Shown: positions 1-8,252 of the stretch, one piece after another | Layout of the letters: each line of letters starts with the position of its first letter | Position numbering within the stretch: position 1 is the first letter of the stretch | Assembly (NCBI GenBank): GCA_905221605.1 | Contig: CAJNDS010002252.1 | Span: 146,501 to 210,500 of the forward strand | Source of the DNA: Symbiodinium natans | Taxonomy: Eukaryota > Sar > Dinophyceae > Suessiales > Symbiodiniaceae | Direction: 5' to 3' | DNA length: 64,000 bases | Program-made: the position numbers and the translations under genes | The notes under the pieces: model-generated | What the model was told of the DNA's origin: nothing | The model's input: only the letters and a program-made list of their open reading frames with translations | Database searches by the model: none

Positions 1-361
1 GATAAGGAAGAATCTTGCTTTTTTTGGGTGGTTCTTAAGCAACTCGCACGTGCGGCAGGTAGTCCGGGCTTACCAAAGACAACGATCCTTTGGGGTTTGA
101 GTGCCTCTTTGTAGTTGTGTGCAGGTAGTCCTGGCTTGGGGGTTAAAATGGTCAGCTCTCTGTTTTGCGAATCCTTTTGGGCTCCCCTCTGGGAATTTGT
201 TGAAGGTTCGAGCACACACAGAGGGGACCCTCCCCCCGGGGTTGGGTTTAGGATTTAGGGCTTAGGGTTTAGGGCTTAGGGTTTAGGGTATAGGGTTGAG
301 GTTTTAGGGTTTAAGGTCTATCTCTCTTTCTCTCTCGTTCTAACGTTCTCTCGCTCTCTCG

Positions 362-408
<47 letters not shown>

Positions 409-734
409 TCTCTCTCACGGATGAGGAGCGATGGAGCATCTTAGATTGGAGGGCCCAGAATCCCTGAGCCCCAACAGCCCCATACCCCTAAAACCCTTAA
501 GCTTTAACCCCCAAACCCTCAAAGCCCTACACCCTTAAACCCTTAACTTCCGAAGCCCCCTGAGCTTCGAAGACACCCCCCCTCCCCCCCCCAAACCCTA
601 AACCCTCAACCCTCAACCCGAACACTGAACCCCTAAACCCCAAACCCTAAACGCCGAACCCTGAACCCCCAAACCCCATACCCTAAACAACCCTAAGCCT
701 CTAAACCCCAACAAGCCCGCCCTTCGTACGTAAG
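1..734. other. Left-edge non-coding stretch
   Basis: No gene is visible. It holds a unique AT/GC-mixed stretch (1-240), a short G-strand telomere-like run (about 243-312), a CT microsatellite, then C-strand variants (CCCTAAA, CCCTTAA, CCCCAAA) from about 480 to 715 leading up to the first exon-like island. It reads as intron or intergenic sequence. Confidence 0.6.
319..411. repeat. (CT)n microsatellite
   Basis: An almost pure CT tract with a few interruptions (CTCG, TAACG). A simple polypyrimidine microsatellite between a G-strand and a C-strand telomere-like array. Confidence 0.9.
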
Positions 735-806
735 GTTGGACACTGGCAGCGTGGACATCGTGGCCGGCACCGAGGGTGTGGGAGTTGACGCAGGCCAGCC
801 CTCGCG
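735..806 (+). CDS. Exon-like island, NHL-repeat protein (gene A)
   Basis: A GC-rich island after a TAAG acceptor encodes VDIVAGTEGVGVDAGQPS, which fits the stretch of an NHL beta-propeller unit (I..VAGTG.G..GDGGPA). It is followed by G-strand telomeric repeats. Exon end not resolved. Seen: frame, acceptor and motif. Inferred: that it belongs to the same spliced gene as the exons at 2060-4875. Confidence 0.5.
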
Positions 807-1000
807 GGTTTGGAGGGATTAGGGTTTAGGATTTAGGGTTAGGGTTTTTGGAGATAAGGGGGTCAGAGTTTTTAGGGTTTCGGGGTTAGGGGTTTGGGGT
901 TTAGGGGTTTAGAAGTGTGGGGACTTTAGGGTTTAGGAGTTGAGGGTTCAGGGGCTTAGGGGTTTGAGGTTTTGGATTTAGCAAGTTATCGGGCTTTAGG
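801..1000 (+). repeat. Degenerate TTTAGGG array
   Basis: G-strand telomere-like heptamers with many point variants, immediately downstream of the 735 exon island. This is the 5' part of an inferred intron whose other end (1106-1345) is C-strand. Confidence 0.8.
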
Positions 1001-1105
1001 GTGTAGGGGATATTACATCGGTTCGGCGGTATAAGGGTTTGGAAGTTGATCCTTGTCCTAAACCGTAACCCTGATTCGCTCTTTCGTGGGGCATTCGAGA
1101 CATCG

Positions 1106-1345
1106 AGCGACCTATCCCCTAAACCCCAAACCCTACAACCCTAGCCTACCCCACAACCCTATAACCCTACAACCCTACAACCCTACAACCCTACAACCCT
1201 ACAACCCTACAACCCTACAACCCTACAACCCTACAACCCCAAACCCCAAACCCCAAACCCTAAACCCTAAACCCTAAACCCTAAACCCTAAACCCTAAAC
1301 CCTAAACCCTAAACTCTAAACCCTAAACCCTAAACCCTAAACCTC
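1106..1345 (-). repeat. CCCTACAA then CCCTAAA array
   Basis: About a dozen near-perfect CCCTACAA octamers, then CCCCAAA, then perfect CCCTAAA heptamers. The block order shows local spread of one variant at a time. The open frame over 1086-1277 is just the translated repeat. Confidence 0.9.
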
Positions 1346-1374
1346 ATGGAGGCGACAATGGGCCAACCGTGCAG

Positions 1375-1410
1375 GCATCATTGCAGGCTCCGCGGGGGCT
1401 TGCCCTTGTT
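1375..1410 (+). CDS. Exon-like island, NHL-like (gene A)
   Basis: After a GCAG acceptor the island opens with GC ATC and reads (G)IIAGSAGACP, like the NHL segment GII..VAG. The same AG|GC ATC start recurs at 2650, 10701 and 58347. Telomeric arrays flank it: CCCTAAA before, TTTAGGG after. Confidence 0.4.
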
Positions 1411-1450
1411 CCTCGGCTGCAGGCCCGAAAGGCTCTTGAAGCCTTCGGGC

Positions 1451-1580
1451 TTCTAGGGGTTTAGGGTTTAGGGTTTAGGGTTTAGGGTTTAGGGTTTAGG
1501 GTTTAGGGTTCTAGGGTTCTAGGGTTCTAGGGTTCTAGGGTTTAGGGTTCTAGGGGTTAGGGTTTAGGGTTCTAGGGTCG
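1451..1580 (+). repeat. TTTAGGG array
   Basis: Perfect TTTAGGG heptamers that pass into GGGTTCTA variants. It starts shortly after the exon-like island at 1375. Confidence 0.9.
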
Positions 1581-2059
1581 AGGGTTTAAGGGTTGGTATG
1601 GGGCGATTATGGGGTCTGCGGTGTTTGGGGGTTTTTGCAATTGAGGTCAGAACGTGGCGTTCCGAGGCCCTTGTTAAAGGGACTGCATTCGGGCCCTTTG
1701 GTCTTTTGGGAGGGGGGGGAGGAGGAGGGCTTCGAAAGCGTCTTATTCCGAAAGGCCTATGGTGGTACCCATAGAAGGGGATCCCCGATGCATCCCGCAG
1801 TGTGCCTGCGCCCGAAGCCCTACACCCATTCAAGCTTCTACCCTAAACCCCCGCGAACCTCGTCCCAAAGCCTTGAAGGGCTTCGTCCCGAAGTTCTGAA
1901 CCCTAAGCCCTAAAGCCTAGACCCTCAACCCTAAATCCTAAACCCTAAACCCTAAACCCTAAACCCTACACCCTAAACCCTAAACCCCAAACCCCAAACA
2001 CTAGCCCTAAACCCTTCAGCCCCTAACCCCTAGTCCCTGAGCCCCGAAACTCCCTTAAG

Positions 2060-2132
2060 GTGGGCACCGCAGCCTTCGTCTCCACCGGTGGTGACCGAAT
2101 CCGCCGCGTTGACCTGGCTCCTGGGGGGAGTG
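2060..2132 (+). CDS. NHL-repeat exon (gene A), first of resolved chain
   Basis: The exon follows a TTAAG acceptor, phase 0, and encodes VGTAAFVSTGGDRIRRVDL then APGGS; this is the strand pair 'lFV.D....RIR.vDl' of an NHL beta-propeller blade. It can end at 2132 with a GC donor (GCTGGA), phase 1, which joins exactly to the GC ATC start of exon 2650. NHL proteins are beta-propeller scaffolds for protein or RNA binding, often secreted or membrane-anchored in protists. The specific function here is unknown. Confidence 0.72.
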
Positions 2133-2140
2133 GCTGGACC

Positions 2141-2262
2141 TGCAACCTAAACCCTAAACCCTAAACCCTAAAACCTAAACCCTAAACCCTAAACCCTAAA
2201 CCCTAAACCCTAAACCCTAAACCCTAAACCCCAAACCCCAAACCCCAAACCCCAACCCCTGA
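2141..2262 (-). repeat. CCCTAAA array in gene A intron
   Basis: Perfect CCCTAAA heptamers then CCCCAAA variants, directly downstream of exon 2060-2132. An exception to the usual order, since here C-strand repeats follow the donor. Confidence 0.9.
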
Positions 2263-2649
2263 ACCCCTAGACCGCCGAGTGGGGTGCGAAGTTTATAGGG
2301 CGGCTTAGGTTCAACACCTTGGGTTCCTATCTAAACGCTGCCACTCGAATTGAGGAATACGTAGTCCTTGAATTACAAGAAGGATCCATGGTGTGGAAGT
2401 ACTACCCATGGAGTGGATCTTGGAGGGAAGTCTGGGAACTTTCTGAGCATTGAGGTGAATCCTTGAAGGCGTTTCAAAGGTGATGGTTTGGGCGAAGAGC
2501 ATCAAACCCTCAAACCTAACCCTAAACCCGAAAACCCAAACCCTACAACCCACAACCCACAACCCACAACCCTAAACCCTAAACCCTAAACCCTAAACCC
2601 TAAACCCTAAACCCTAAACCCTAGAGCTGAAGCCCGGCAGCCCCATGAG

Positions 2650-2675
2650 GCATCACCACGGAGGTCAACAGCGTC
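2650..2675 (+). CDS. 26-bp NHL micro-exon (gene A)
   Basis: AG acceptor at 2648-2649, then GC ATC ACC ACG GAG GTC AAC, then AGC GTC, reading (G)ITTEVNSV. A GC donor (GCGCCC) lies at 2676. Phase 1 in and phase 0 out join 2060-2132 to 3276-3320 and give the canonical order RVDLAPGGSG / ITTEVNSV / AGVRGVWGDGGPATQ. Too short for ORF finding; supported by phase and motif continuity. Confidence 0.65.
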
Positions 2676-2734
2676 GCGCCCCAAGTGCCAAATGAGTGCA
2701 GCACGCGCCCCTCTTACTCTACGAGCGCGACTTT

Positions 2735-3010
2735 AAGGGAACTCAGGGTAACTTATTGTGTTATTACTACTACTATAATATAATCCCACTTCTGATATAT
2801 TAACATTTGATAATATTACGGATTCAGTAGTATCGATATTTTTAAATATTCCTTGAGTAATCACCATTGGTGCTTGTTTAATAACAGTATTATCAATCAT
2901 CAGAGAACCAGCACCCAACTCAATCAAAGTTGATTATTATTGTGATTAGTATTATTCTGGTTCCGGTTATTATTATGCCATTATTTGTATAATATCTAAT
3001 GACCCAATTT
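2735..3010. other. AT-rich island in gene A intron
   Basis: Markedly AT-rich compared with everything around it, free of telomeric heptamers, with TTATTATTAT-type runs. A 64-codon frame on the minus strand (2733-2927) reads with a regular hydrophobic alternation (for example VILSNVNISEVGLYYSSSNN) reminiscent of beta-helix repeats, but this could be chance. Possibly foreign or a fragment of a different element. Confidence 0.5.
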
Positions 3011-3134
3011 AGTCAACCAAAGTCTGCTGCGTCTAGGCCCGGGGAGATGAGCCTTTTTGGTTCTGCAAGTTCACTACAAAAGCGCTTCCGAAGCCGAATC
3101 GTTGGGGTTGAAGGGCTTATGGGTTAGGGCTGAA

Positions 3135-3250
3135 GCCCTAAACCCTAAACCCTAAACCCTAAACCCTAAACCCTACACCCTACACCCTACACCCTAAACC
3201 CTAAACCCTAAACCCTAAACCCTAAACCCTAAACCCTAAACCCTAAACCA
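3135..3250 (-). repeat. CCCTAAA array
   Basis: Perfect CCCTAAA heptamers with three CCCTACA units inside, ending just before exon 3276. It is the 3' end of an inferred intron. Confidence 0.9.
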
Positions 3251-3275
3251 CAGGGTTCCTCTTTCAGCCCTTAAG

Positions 3276-3320
3276 GCTGGTGTCCGTGGCGTTTGGGGCG
3301 ATGGCGGTCCGGCCACACAG
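3276..3320 (+). CDS. NHL exon with GDGGPATQ signature (gene A)
   Basis: After a TTAAG acceptor the exon encodes AGVRGVWGDGGPATQ, the most diagnostic NHL linker (GDGGPAT.A). A GC donor (GCCGAT) follows at 3321. Phase 0 on both sides; the next exon begins AELNAPQHVAV, so the spliced product continues in the canonical order GDGGPATQ-AELNAPQHVAV. The donor side reads CACAG|GC and the next acceptor CACAG|GC, so a short direct repeat spans both splice sites. Confidence 0.8.
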
Positions 3321-3349
3321 GCCGATGCGGACAGGGTTTAGTTTACGGG

Positions 3350-3490
3350 CTTAGGGGTTCAGGGTTTAGGGTTTAGGGTTTCAGGTTTAGGGTTTAGGGT
3401 TTAGGGTTTCAGCTTTAAGGTTCAGGGTTTAGGGTTTAGGGTTTAGGGTTTAGGGTTTAGGGTTTAGGGTTCAGGGTCTAGGGTTTGAAC
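3350..3490 (+). repeat. TTTAGGG array
   Basis: G-strand heptamers with TTTCAGG and TTCAGGG variants beginning shortly after exon 3276-3320. Confidence 0.85.
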
Positions 3491-3630
3491 CCTTAAACCC
3501 CAAACCCGCAGGGTTTAGGGCTCAGGGATGGTTTGGGTTCAGGACCTTTTCGGCATCCCCCTGCAACTCAATCTCCAAGCTCCATCAGCCCGAATCCTTG
3601 AGAACTCACCCGTCCTCATCACCCATGCAG

Positions 3631-3668
3631 ATGTTGAGAAATTCTTTCTGGTTGCGGTGGCCGCCGTG
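3631..3668 (+). CDS. Candidate exon with GTAAGT donor
   Basis: A CATGCAG acceptor and a consensus GTAAGT donor at 3669 frame a 38-bp island that reads (D)VEKFFLVAVAAV. It is not recognisably NHL and it lies in the intron inferred between 3320 and 4448, so it may be an alternative exon or a chance match. Confidence 0.3.
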
Positions 3669-4308
3669 GTAAGTTTCAGCTAGAGTGCTACGCCCGGTAG
3701 GACCTTGGGACTTGCGACATTCGATCTCTTCCCTTGTTGGGTTTAAGAGGATCATACTCAGGAATATTGTTCAGGGGGGTTTTTAAGGGCCATCCTGGTA
3801 CAGTAGGGAGGATGTCAGGGCCTGCTAGGCGTTCTTTGCGGGGTTGAGGGTTGCAGCCTTGAGTTCCGGAATCTTCAGGAGTTCGGTGGTTTGTGGCTAT
3901 AACGGTACTTCTCAGCCCCCTTAGTCCTCTGAGTCGGTAATAAGGGGACTTAGAACTCGGGTTATAAGTACCCATGAACCTCCAAGTAAGGTTCTGGATT
4001 AACATCTCCTGCGCCTCCAAGAAAGGTTCTGGACCAAAAATCTCCTGCGAGTCGAAGTCTAGAATGTATTTCTCAGAGCCGGTGAATTGGCTTCTCCTTC
4101 ACTCCCGGGAGTGTCCCTCCTCATGGACCCTATGCGCCCCTATGCCCGAAACCCTAACCGAGCTGAGCCAGTCACTTTAGGGCTAAGGGTTTAGGGGTTA
4201 GGCTTTAAGGTTTTTCAGCTTCAGCGTTGGGTTTAGAGTCCGGGGCCGTTGGAGGGTTTCGGGCATATAAGCTTCAGGGTTTAGGGTTCAGGGTTGAGGG
4301 ACTATAGG

Positions 4309-4410
4309 TTGGGACATTCCCCTTTGTACGAACAGTCCTTAATAGGGACTATAGATCGGGGCTACCAGACTCCCTATTCAGGACTGCTAGTATAAGGGGG
4401 AACATCCCAA
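4309..4410. mobile_element. Hairpin (MITE-like) element, family A
   Basis: Imperfect terminal inverted repeats: TTGGGACATTCCCC with an inner AACAGTCCTTAATAGGGA arm, and the matching arm ending GGGGGAACATCCCAA. Similar copies occur at 25751, 26697, 44855, 59181 and 61734. No coding capacity. Confidence 0.75.
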
Positions 4411-4447
4411 CTTCTAGGGGAGTATAAAGGGTCTGCCCGCCTCACAG

Positions 4448-4489
4448 GCTGAGCTGAACGCGCCGCAGCATGTGGCTGTGCTCCAGGAG
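4448..4489 (+). CDS. NHL exon AELNAPQHVAV (gene A)
   Basis: A TCACAG acceptor precedes GCT GAG CTG AAC, reading AELNAPQHVAVLQ, the 'a.LN.P.gVAV' strand that follows GDGGPAT in NHL units. It starts in phase 0, as required by exon 3276-3320. The end is uncertain: CAG|GAGTTT would be a GA donor in phase 0, leading to DKVFIAD in exon 4815. Confidence 0.72.
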
Positions 4490-4696
4490 TTTTCCATCAC
4501 CGCAGGGCTTAGGGTTTCGGGTTTGGGGTTCTGAGGTTCTGGGGTTCTGGGGTTCTGGGGTTCTAGGGTTCTGGGGTTCTGGGGTTCTGGGGTTCTAGGG
4601 TTTCGGGTTGTTAAGTTTAGGGCTTGGGGTTGTAGGGTTTGGGGTTTTGCGGGCCTAGAAGACTGGAGACTTCCGGTAAATGAGCCCCAAACCCCC

Positions 4697-4801
4697 AGAG
4701 ACTCCAAAACCCCTTAATCAAGGAATATCCCTTAAGAATTAGAATAGGAACCCTCATATGATTTTAGGTATATTCCTTAATTAAGGGGTTTTGGAGTCTC
4801 T
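4697..4801. repeat. About 105-bp near-perfect palindrome
   Basis: The arm starting AGAGACTCCAAAACCCCTTA at 4697 is inverted at the right end, which reads TTAAGGGGTTTTGGAGTCTC before 4801; the arms also share AAGGAATAT/ATATTCCTT. It sits directly before the acceptor of exon 4815. Confidence 0.85.
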
Positions 4802-4814
4802 CTGGGCCCGGCAG

Positions 4815-4875
4815 GACAAGGTGTTCATCGCGGACCGCAACAACCAGCGGGTGCGTCTGCTGAATCGGGGCACAG
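4815..4875 (+). CDS. NHL exon DKVFIADRNNQRVRLL (gene A)
   Basis: A GGCAG acceptor, phase 0, then DKVFIADRNNQRVRLLNR and GTG. This is a textbook NHL core (VfIAD..N.RVR.l...TG). Likely end at 4875 with a GC donor (GCATCC), phase 1, matching other exons in this gene that start with GC ATC. Together with 2060-4489 it makes one whole blade. The 15 bases from 4876 are repeated at 5002 on the far side of a telomeric array. Confidence 0.78.
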
Positions 4876-5016
4876 GCATCCTGGCCTGAGGGGTTTAGGG
4901 TTTAGGGTTTAGGGTTTAGGGTTTAGGGTTTAGGGTTTAGGGTTTAGGGTTTAGGGTTTAGGGTTTAGGGTTTAGGGTTTAGGGTTTAGGGTTTAGGGTT
5001 CGCATCCTGGCCTGAG
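4876..5016 (+). repeat. TTTAGGG array flanked by 15-bp direct repeats
   Basis: GCATCCTGGCCTGAG occurs at 4876-4890 and again at 5002-5016, exactly bracketing an array of about 15 TTTAGGG units. This is the structure expected if telomeric repeats were inserted with duplication of the target or added during break repair. Confidence 0.9.
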
Positions 5017-5100
5017 AAAAGCTTTTTAAATCCTCTTCCAAAGCCCCCCGCCCCCGGCCTCTGGATCCCCTGCCTGGGCTTAAAACACAAACCGGCTGGT

Positions 5101-5378
5101 AGGGTTTAGGGTTCAGGGCTAAGGGTTTAGGGTTTAGGGTTTAGGGGTTCAGGATACAGGGTTTATAGGGTTTAGGGTAGAGTTTCGCGTGGTTAGGGTA
5201 TAGGAGGGCTGACGCCATGGAGTCAGGTTTTTTAGGTTTCCTTTCCAAGAACTACCCTGCCGAAAAGCACCTGAAACCCCGAACTGTCATTCTCCCCAGA
5301 AACAACACACACCCAGGGTCTAAGGGCTTAGGCGCTAGGGTCTAGGGTTTAGGGTTTAGGGTTTAGGGTTTAGGGTTC
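5101..5378 (+). repeat. Scattered TTTAGGG runs
   Basis: Two G-strand runs (about 5101-5180 and 5330-5378) around a unique stretch with no clear reading frame. Confidence 0.8.
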
Positions 5379-5379
5379 G

Positions 5380-6199
5380 CACAATGCTTGCCCGCGCCAG
5401 GTCAAGCCGGAGCCTCAGGCATCTGCACAAGCGGCCTGCTCCCACAAAGCACAAAGCCCCAAACCCAAACAGAGACCCCAAGCCCTAGTTTTCCGCCCAG
5501 GAAAGGCCTAAGCCCCAAACCCCCATACGGAGATTTGGAGAGGCTTTAGGTTTCAATGGCACCTATAGTCATGGTTCAGGGTTTAAGGTTTGGGGTTCCG
5601 CAAACGAGCAAACCATCCTAGCAATACTTAAGTAGCACGAATGCTGTCCAAGCACTGTTCGAACCTCAAAGTATAATCAGCCGGGCCTCCTCTCCAAACT
5701 TTTCTTCTCCGCCAGATTCGTTTGGCCGTACCTCCCATTGCATCCAATGAAGCATTGATAGGCCAAGGATCTTGTCCCAGCCTGTTTGTGTGTAGCACAG
5801 GGGTCGGAATCATGACTAGTAGTATTCCCTTATGGCTCCTATATAAATATCCCCAAAAACTCCGTTCTAATGATTCAGGCCCCTATAGTAGCAACCTGCG
5901 CGCGTCACTTGTTCCACGACATCGGCATCGAAAAGCATCCCCGTTGGCGAGCGCCGGCCGCAAGGTCATCCCTGGCATGATTGGAAGTAGGGTTTAGTTT
6001 ACTGTTCTTGGTGAGTGTATATAAGGTTCCGAGTGTATACCGGGTGTCCCTTTGGGGGTACAAGAAATATACACCCTACTTCATTTGGCCTGCAAGTGTG
6101 TTGCTTCTACATCTGACGACGCCCTGTTTCCTGAAGTGCTAATCACAACGTGCAGCGATTTGAGGTTCAAAGGTTCTGCGACCAGTCGTGTGAGGGGCT
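5380..6199. other. Mostly unique stretch upstream of the Hint gene
   Basis: A weak exon-like island lies at about 5400-5450 (after CCAG, reading VKPEPQASAQAACSH). The rest (5540-6199) has little telomeric repeat and no convincing coding frame. It probably holds the promoter and 5' UTR of the 6200-6934 gene. I did not find a spliced-leader relic. Confidence 0.4.
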
Positions 6200-6934
6200 A
6201 TGGAATGGATGCCAGGGTATGATCGGTGCTTCGCGTGCAACAAGAGAGCCTTCGCCGTCTTTTCCTGCCAGTACAAGTGTCAGAGGCAGCATCTAACTCG
6301 ATATTACGTCTGCTGGACATGTAGTAAGAACGGCCGTTGTCTTTGCTGCGGCGGTTTGGGTGGGCACTTGGCTGGTGATTCTGATCTAGAGAGCTGGGAA
6401 TCGACGGACGATGAGCTCAGCTACCGAGACGAGTTCGACGATGATGGCTGTGATGACGATGACGACGATGACGATGATGATGACACATCTCGGCCGTCAG
6501 ACCTGCAATCGGATGATCACTACAACAGAGATGTCAAGTGTTACATGCCCGACACCGAGTTCGAACTGGAGGATGGATCCCGGATCAAGGCCCAAGATCT
6601 TCAGCCTGGCATGAAAGTGTGCGCGCCCACACTGCACTTCCGATCGAAGTTCACATCGCACAGCGCCATTGACACGGCTGGAGTGCTCCTGACCGGCCAC
6701 AGCTTCCAAAGCCCAGTTTCAGTGGAGCTTCGGGTCGTTGTCCCTTGTGCCCCACACAGCCGTCAACAGGCAATTCCAGCTTCTCATCTTCGAGCGGGTG
6801 AGCGCGTTTGCTGCGAAAGCGGCATCATGGCTCTCACGGAGGCAGAGCCCCTCCTTCTCGACGATGGTCGCAAGTTCGAGGTGACGTTTGCTCCAGATGT
6901 TCCTGTCCCTACATTCTGGGTCGGAAAGGACTGA
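6200..6934 (+). CDS. Cys-rich, poly-Asp, Hint-domain protein
   Basis: A 244-residue open frame without obvious introns. Residues 10-51 hold paired cysteines (CFAC, CQYKC, CWTC, CLCC) that suggest a small zinc-binding module. Residues about 60-105 are very acidic with an 11-residue Asp run. From about residue 113 the sequence matches the start of a Hint (hedgehog/intein) domain: Cys, then P.T.f.L.DGS.I.A.DL.PG..V, then a second half with IPASHLRAGERVCC and FEVTFAPDVPVPTFW. Hint domains can self-cleave; the first Cys of CYMPDT is the expected nucleophile. Later residues (block with His, terminal His-Asn) are not clear, so activity is uncertain, and the C terminus may be truncated. Third-position GC richness fits a dinoflagellate gene. 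Confidence 0.65.
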   Translation: MEWMPGYDRCFACNKRAFAVFSCQYKCQRQHLTRYYVCWTCSKNGRCLCCGGLGGHLAGDSDLESWESTDDELSYRDEFDDDGCDDDDDDDDDDDTSRPSDLQSDDHYNRDVKCYMPDTEFELEDGSRIKAQDLQPGMKVCAPTLHFRSKFTSHSAIDTAGVLLTGHSFQSPVSVELRVVVPCAPHSRQQAIPASHLRAGERVCCESGIMALTEAEPLLLDDGRKFEVTFAPDVPVPTFWVGKD

Positions 6935-7077
6935 CTGATGACGAGAAGCGCAGGGCCTCTGGGCAGGCAGCGCCCATGTCTCTAACGACGCAGCTTCGAG
7001 TTCATCACCTAAGCAGAATCTGTTGCTGCTGTCGTTGGGCTCCATTTCTGTGTACAGCTTCTGTATGACTATCTAGT

Positions 7078-7480
7078 TGGGAGAGAGGTTGTGCACACTA
7101 CGGTGTTTGCTGGTCTCTCAATCCCACCCCTCGCCGCCGGCCTATCTGACCTATCCTATCAGCCCATCTATCCCCTCGCCTGACTCGGCTGAGCTTCTGT
7201 ATAAATTGGGAGAGGCATGGTGCGCACTACTGGCCTCTCGCAATTCAGAAATCATCCGTCGCCTTCGCCTTATTTCTATATCTACATGGGAGAGACATTG
7301 TGCACACGACGGTGTTTGCTGGTCTCTAAGCCTTCGCCTGACGCCTATCCACCTATCTTCCTTTTGTATCAGCCTATTTATCTATCCCCTTTGCCTGAGG
7401 AGGCCTGGTGCATCTGCTGGCCTCTCGCAATTCAGAAGCCATCCCTCGCCTTCTCCTTGTATAGCGTTTCGCAGGCAGAG
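7078..7480 (+). repeat. Two imperfect ~210-bp tandem repeats downstream of the Hint gene
   Basis: GGGAGAG...GTGCACAC.ACGGTGTTTGCTGGTCTCT starts at 7078 and again at about 7289. Within each unit a second half carries ATGGTGC or CTGGTGC then GGCCTCTCGCAATTCAGAA. Overlapping open frames here are by-products of the repeat. Confidence 0.75.
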
Positions 7481-7576
7481 TTTTGCTCACGGTCTGGTGT
7501 GCGCTGAGCAGAAACGAAGTTGTTGCACATGCATAAAGCATTCCGCTCAATCTCTGGGTTACTTTCTCTTGGTCCC

Positions 7577-7837
7577 ACCCTAAACCCTAAATCCTAAACC
7601 CTAAACTTAAACTCGAATGCCCTAAACCTCAAGCCCTAAACCCGGGGCCTGAAGAGTGAGTCCTTCCAGTAGCTTTGCCGAAGGCAATCGGGCAACGTAC
7701 CTTAGGGGCCAAGTGAAGGCTAAACTTGGCATCCCCTTTTCGGGCTCACTCAGTTCCCAAGGTATGTACCCTTCAAAGGGGAGAAGCTTTCCATCTTTTG
7801 CCTTTGTTTCACGAGCCTAAACCCTAAACCCTAAACC

Positions 7838-7890
<53 letters not shown>

Positions 7891-8252
7891 ACCCTAAACC
7901 CTAAACCCTAAACCCTAAACCCTAAACCCTAAACCCCAAACCTTAGCCCTAAACCCTAGACCCTAAACCCTAAACCGAAACCCCAAACCCCAAACCCCAA
8001 GCCCAATTTCAAGTCACCGGGCCGCTGACGCTGGAATCGCGTGCGCGACAGGTCGCCATTCACTGGGGCCGAGCGCCGACCCCCCGCATCCTTTGCTAGC
8101 CTACGAACGGCTCAAAATTCAGGGGGTTTAGGGTTTAGGGTTTAGGGTTTAGGGTTTAGGGTTTGGGGTTTAGGGTTTAGGGTTTAGGGTTTAGGGTTTA
8201 GGGTTTAGGGTTTAGGGTTTAGGGTTTAGGGTTTAGGGTTTAGGGTTTAGGG
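7577..8252. repeat. CCCTAAA/CCCTCAA arrays facing a TTTAGGG array
   Basis: C-strand heptamers at 7577-7640 and 7816-8005 (including nine CCCTCAA in a row), then a unique island at 8006-8124, then perfect TTTAGGG at 8125-8252. The island (8010-8110) is GC-rich and may be an exon, but I could not choose a frame. Confidence 0.85.

Noticed and set aside
1086-1277. Open frame rich in P, N, L and Y
   Set aside because: It is the translation of CCCTACAA repeats. Similar repeat-only frames occur at 11055-11303, 26964-27152, 45088-45387 and 52271-52603.
1106-1345. True chromosome end (telomere)
   Set aside because: Heptamer arrays occur in both orientations throughout 64 kb, are short and are separated by unique sequence; no terminal array is present at either edge.
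7077-7583. 168-codon Ser/Cys/Leu-rich gene after the Hint gene
   Set aside because: The frame overlaps two imperfect 210-bp tandem repeats, and alternative frames are equally open; composition is not coding-like.
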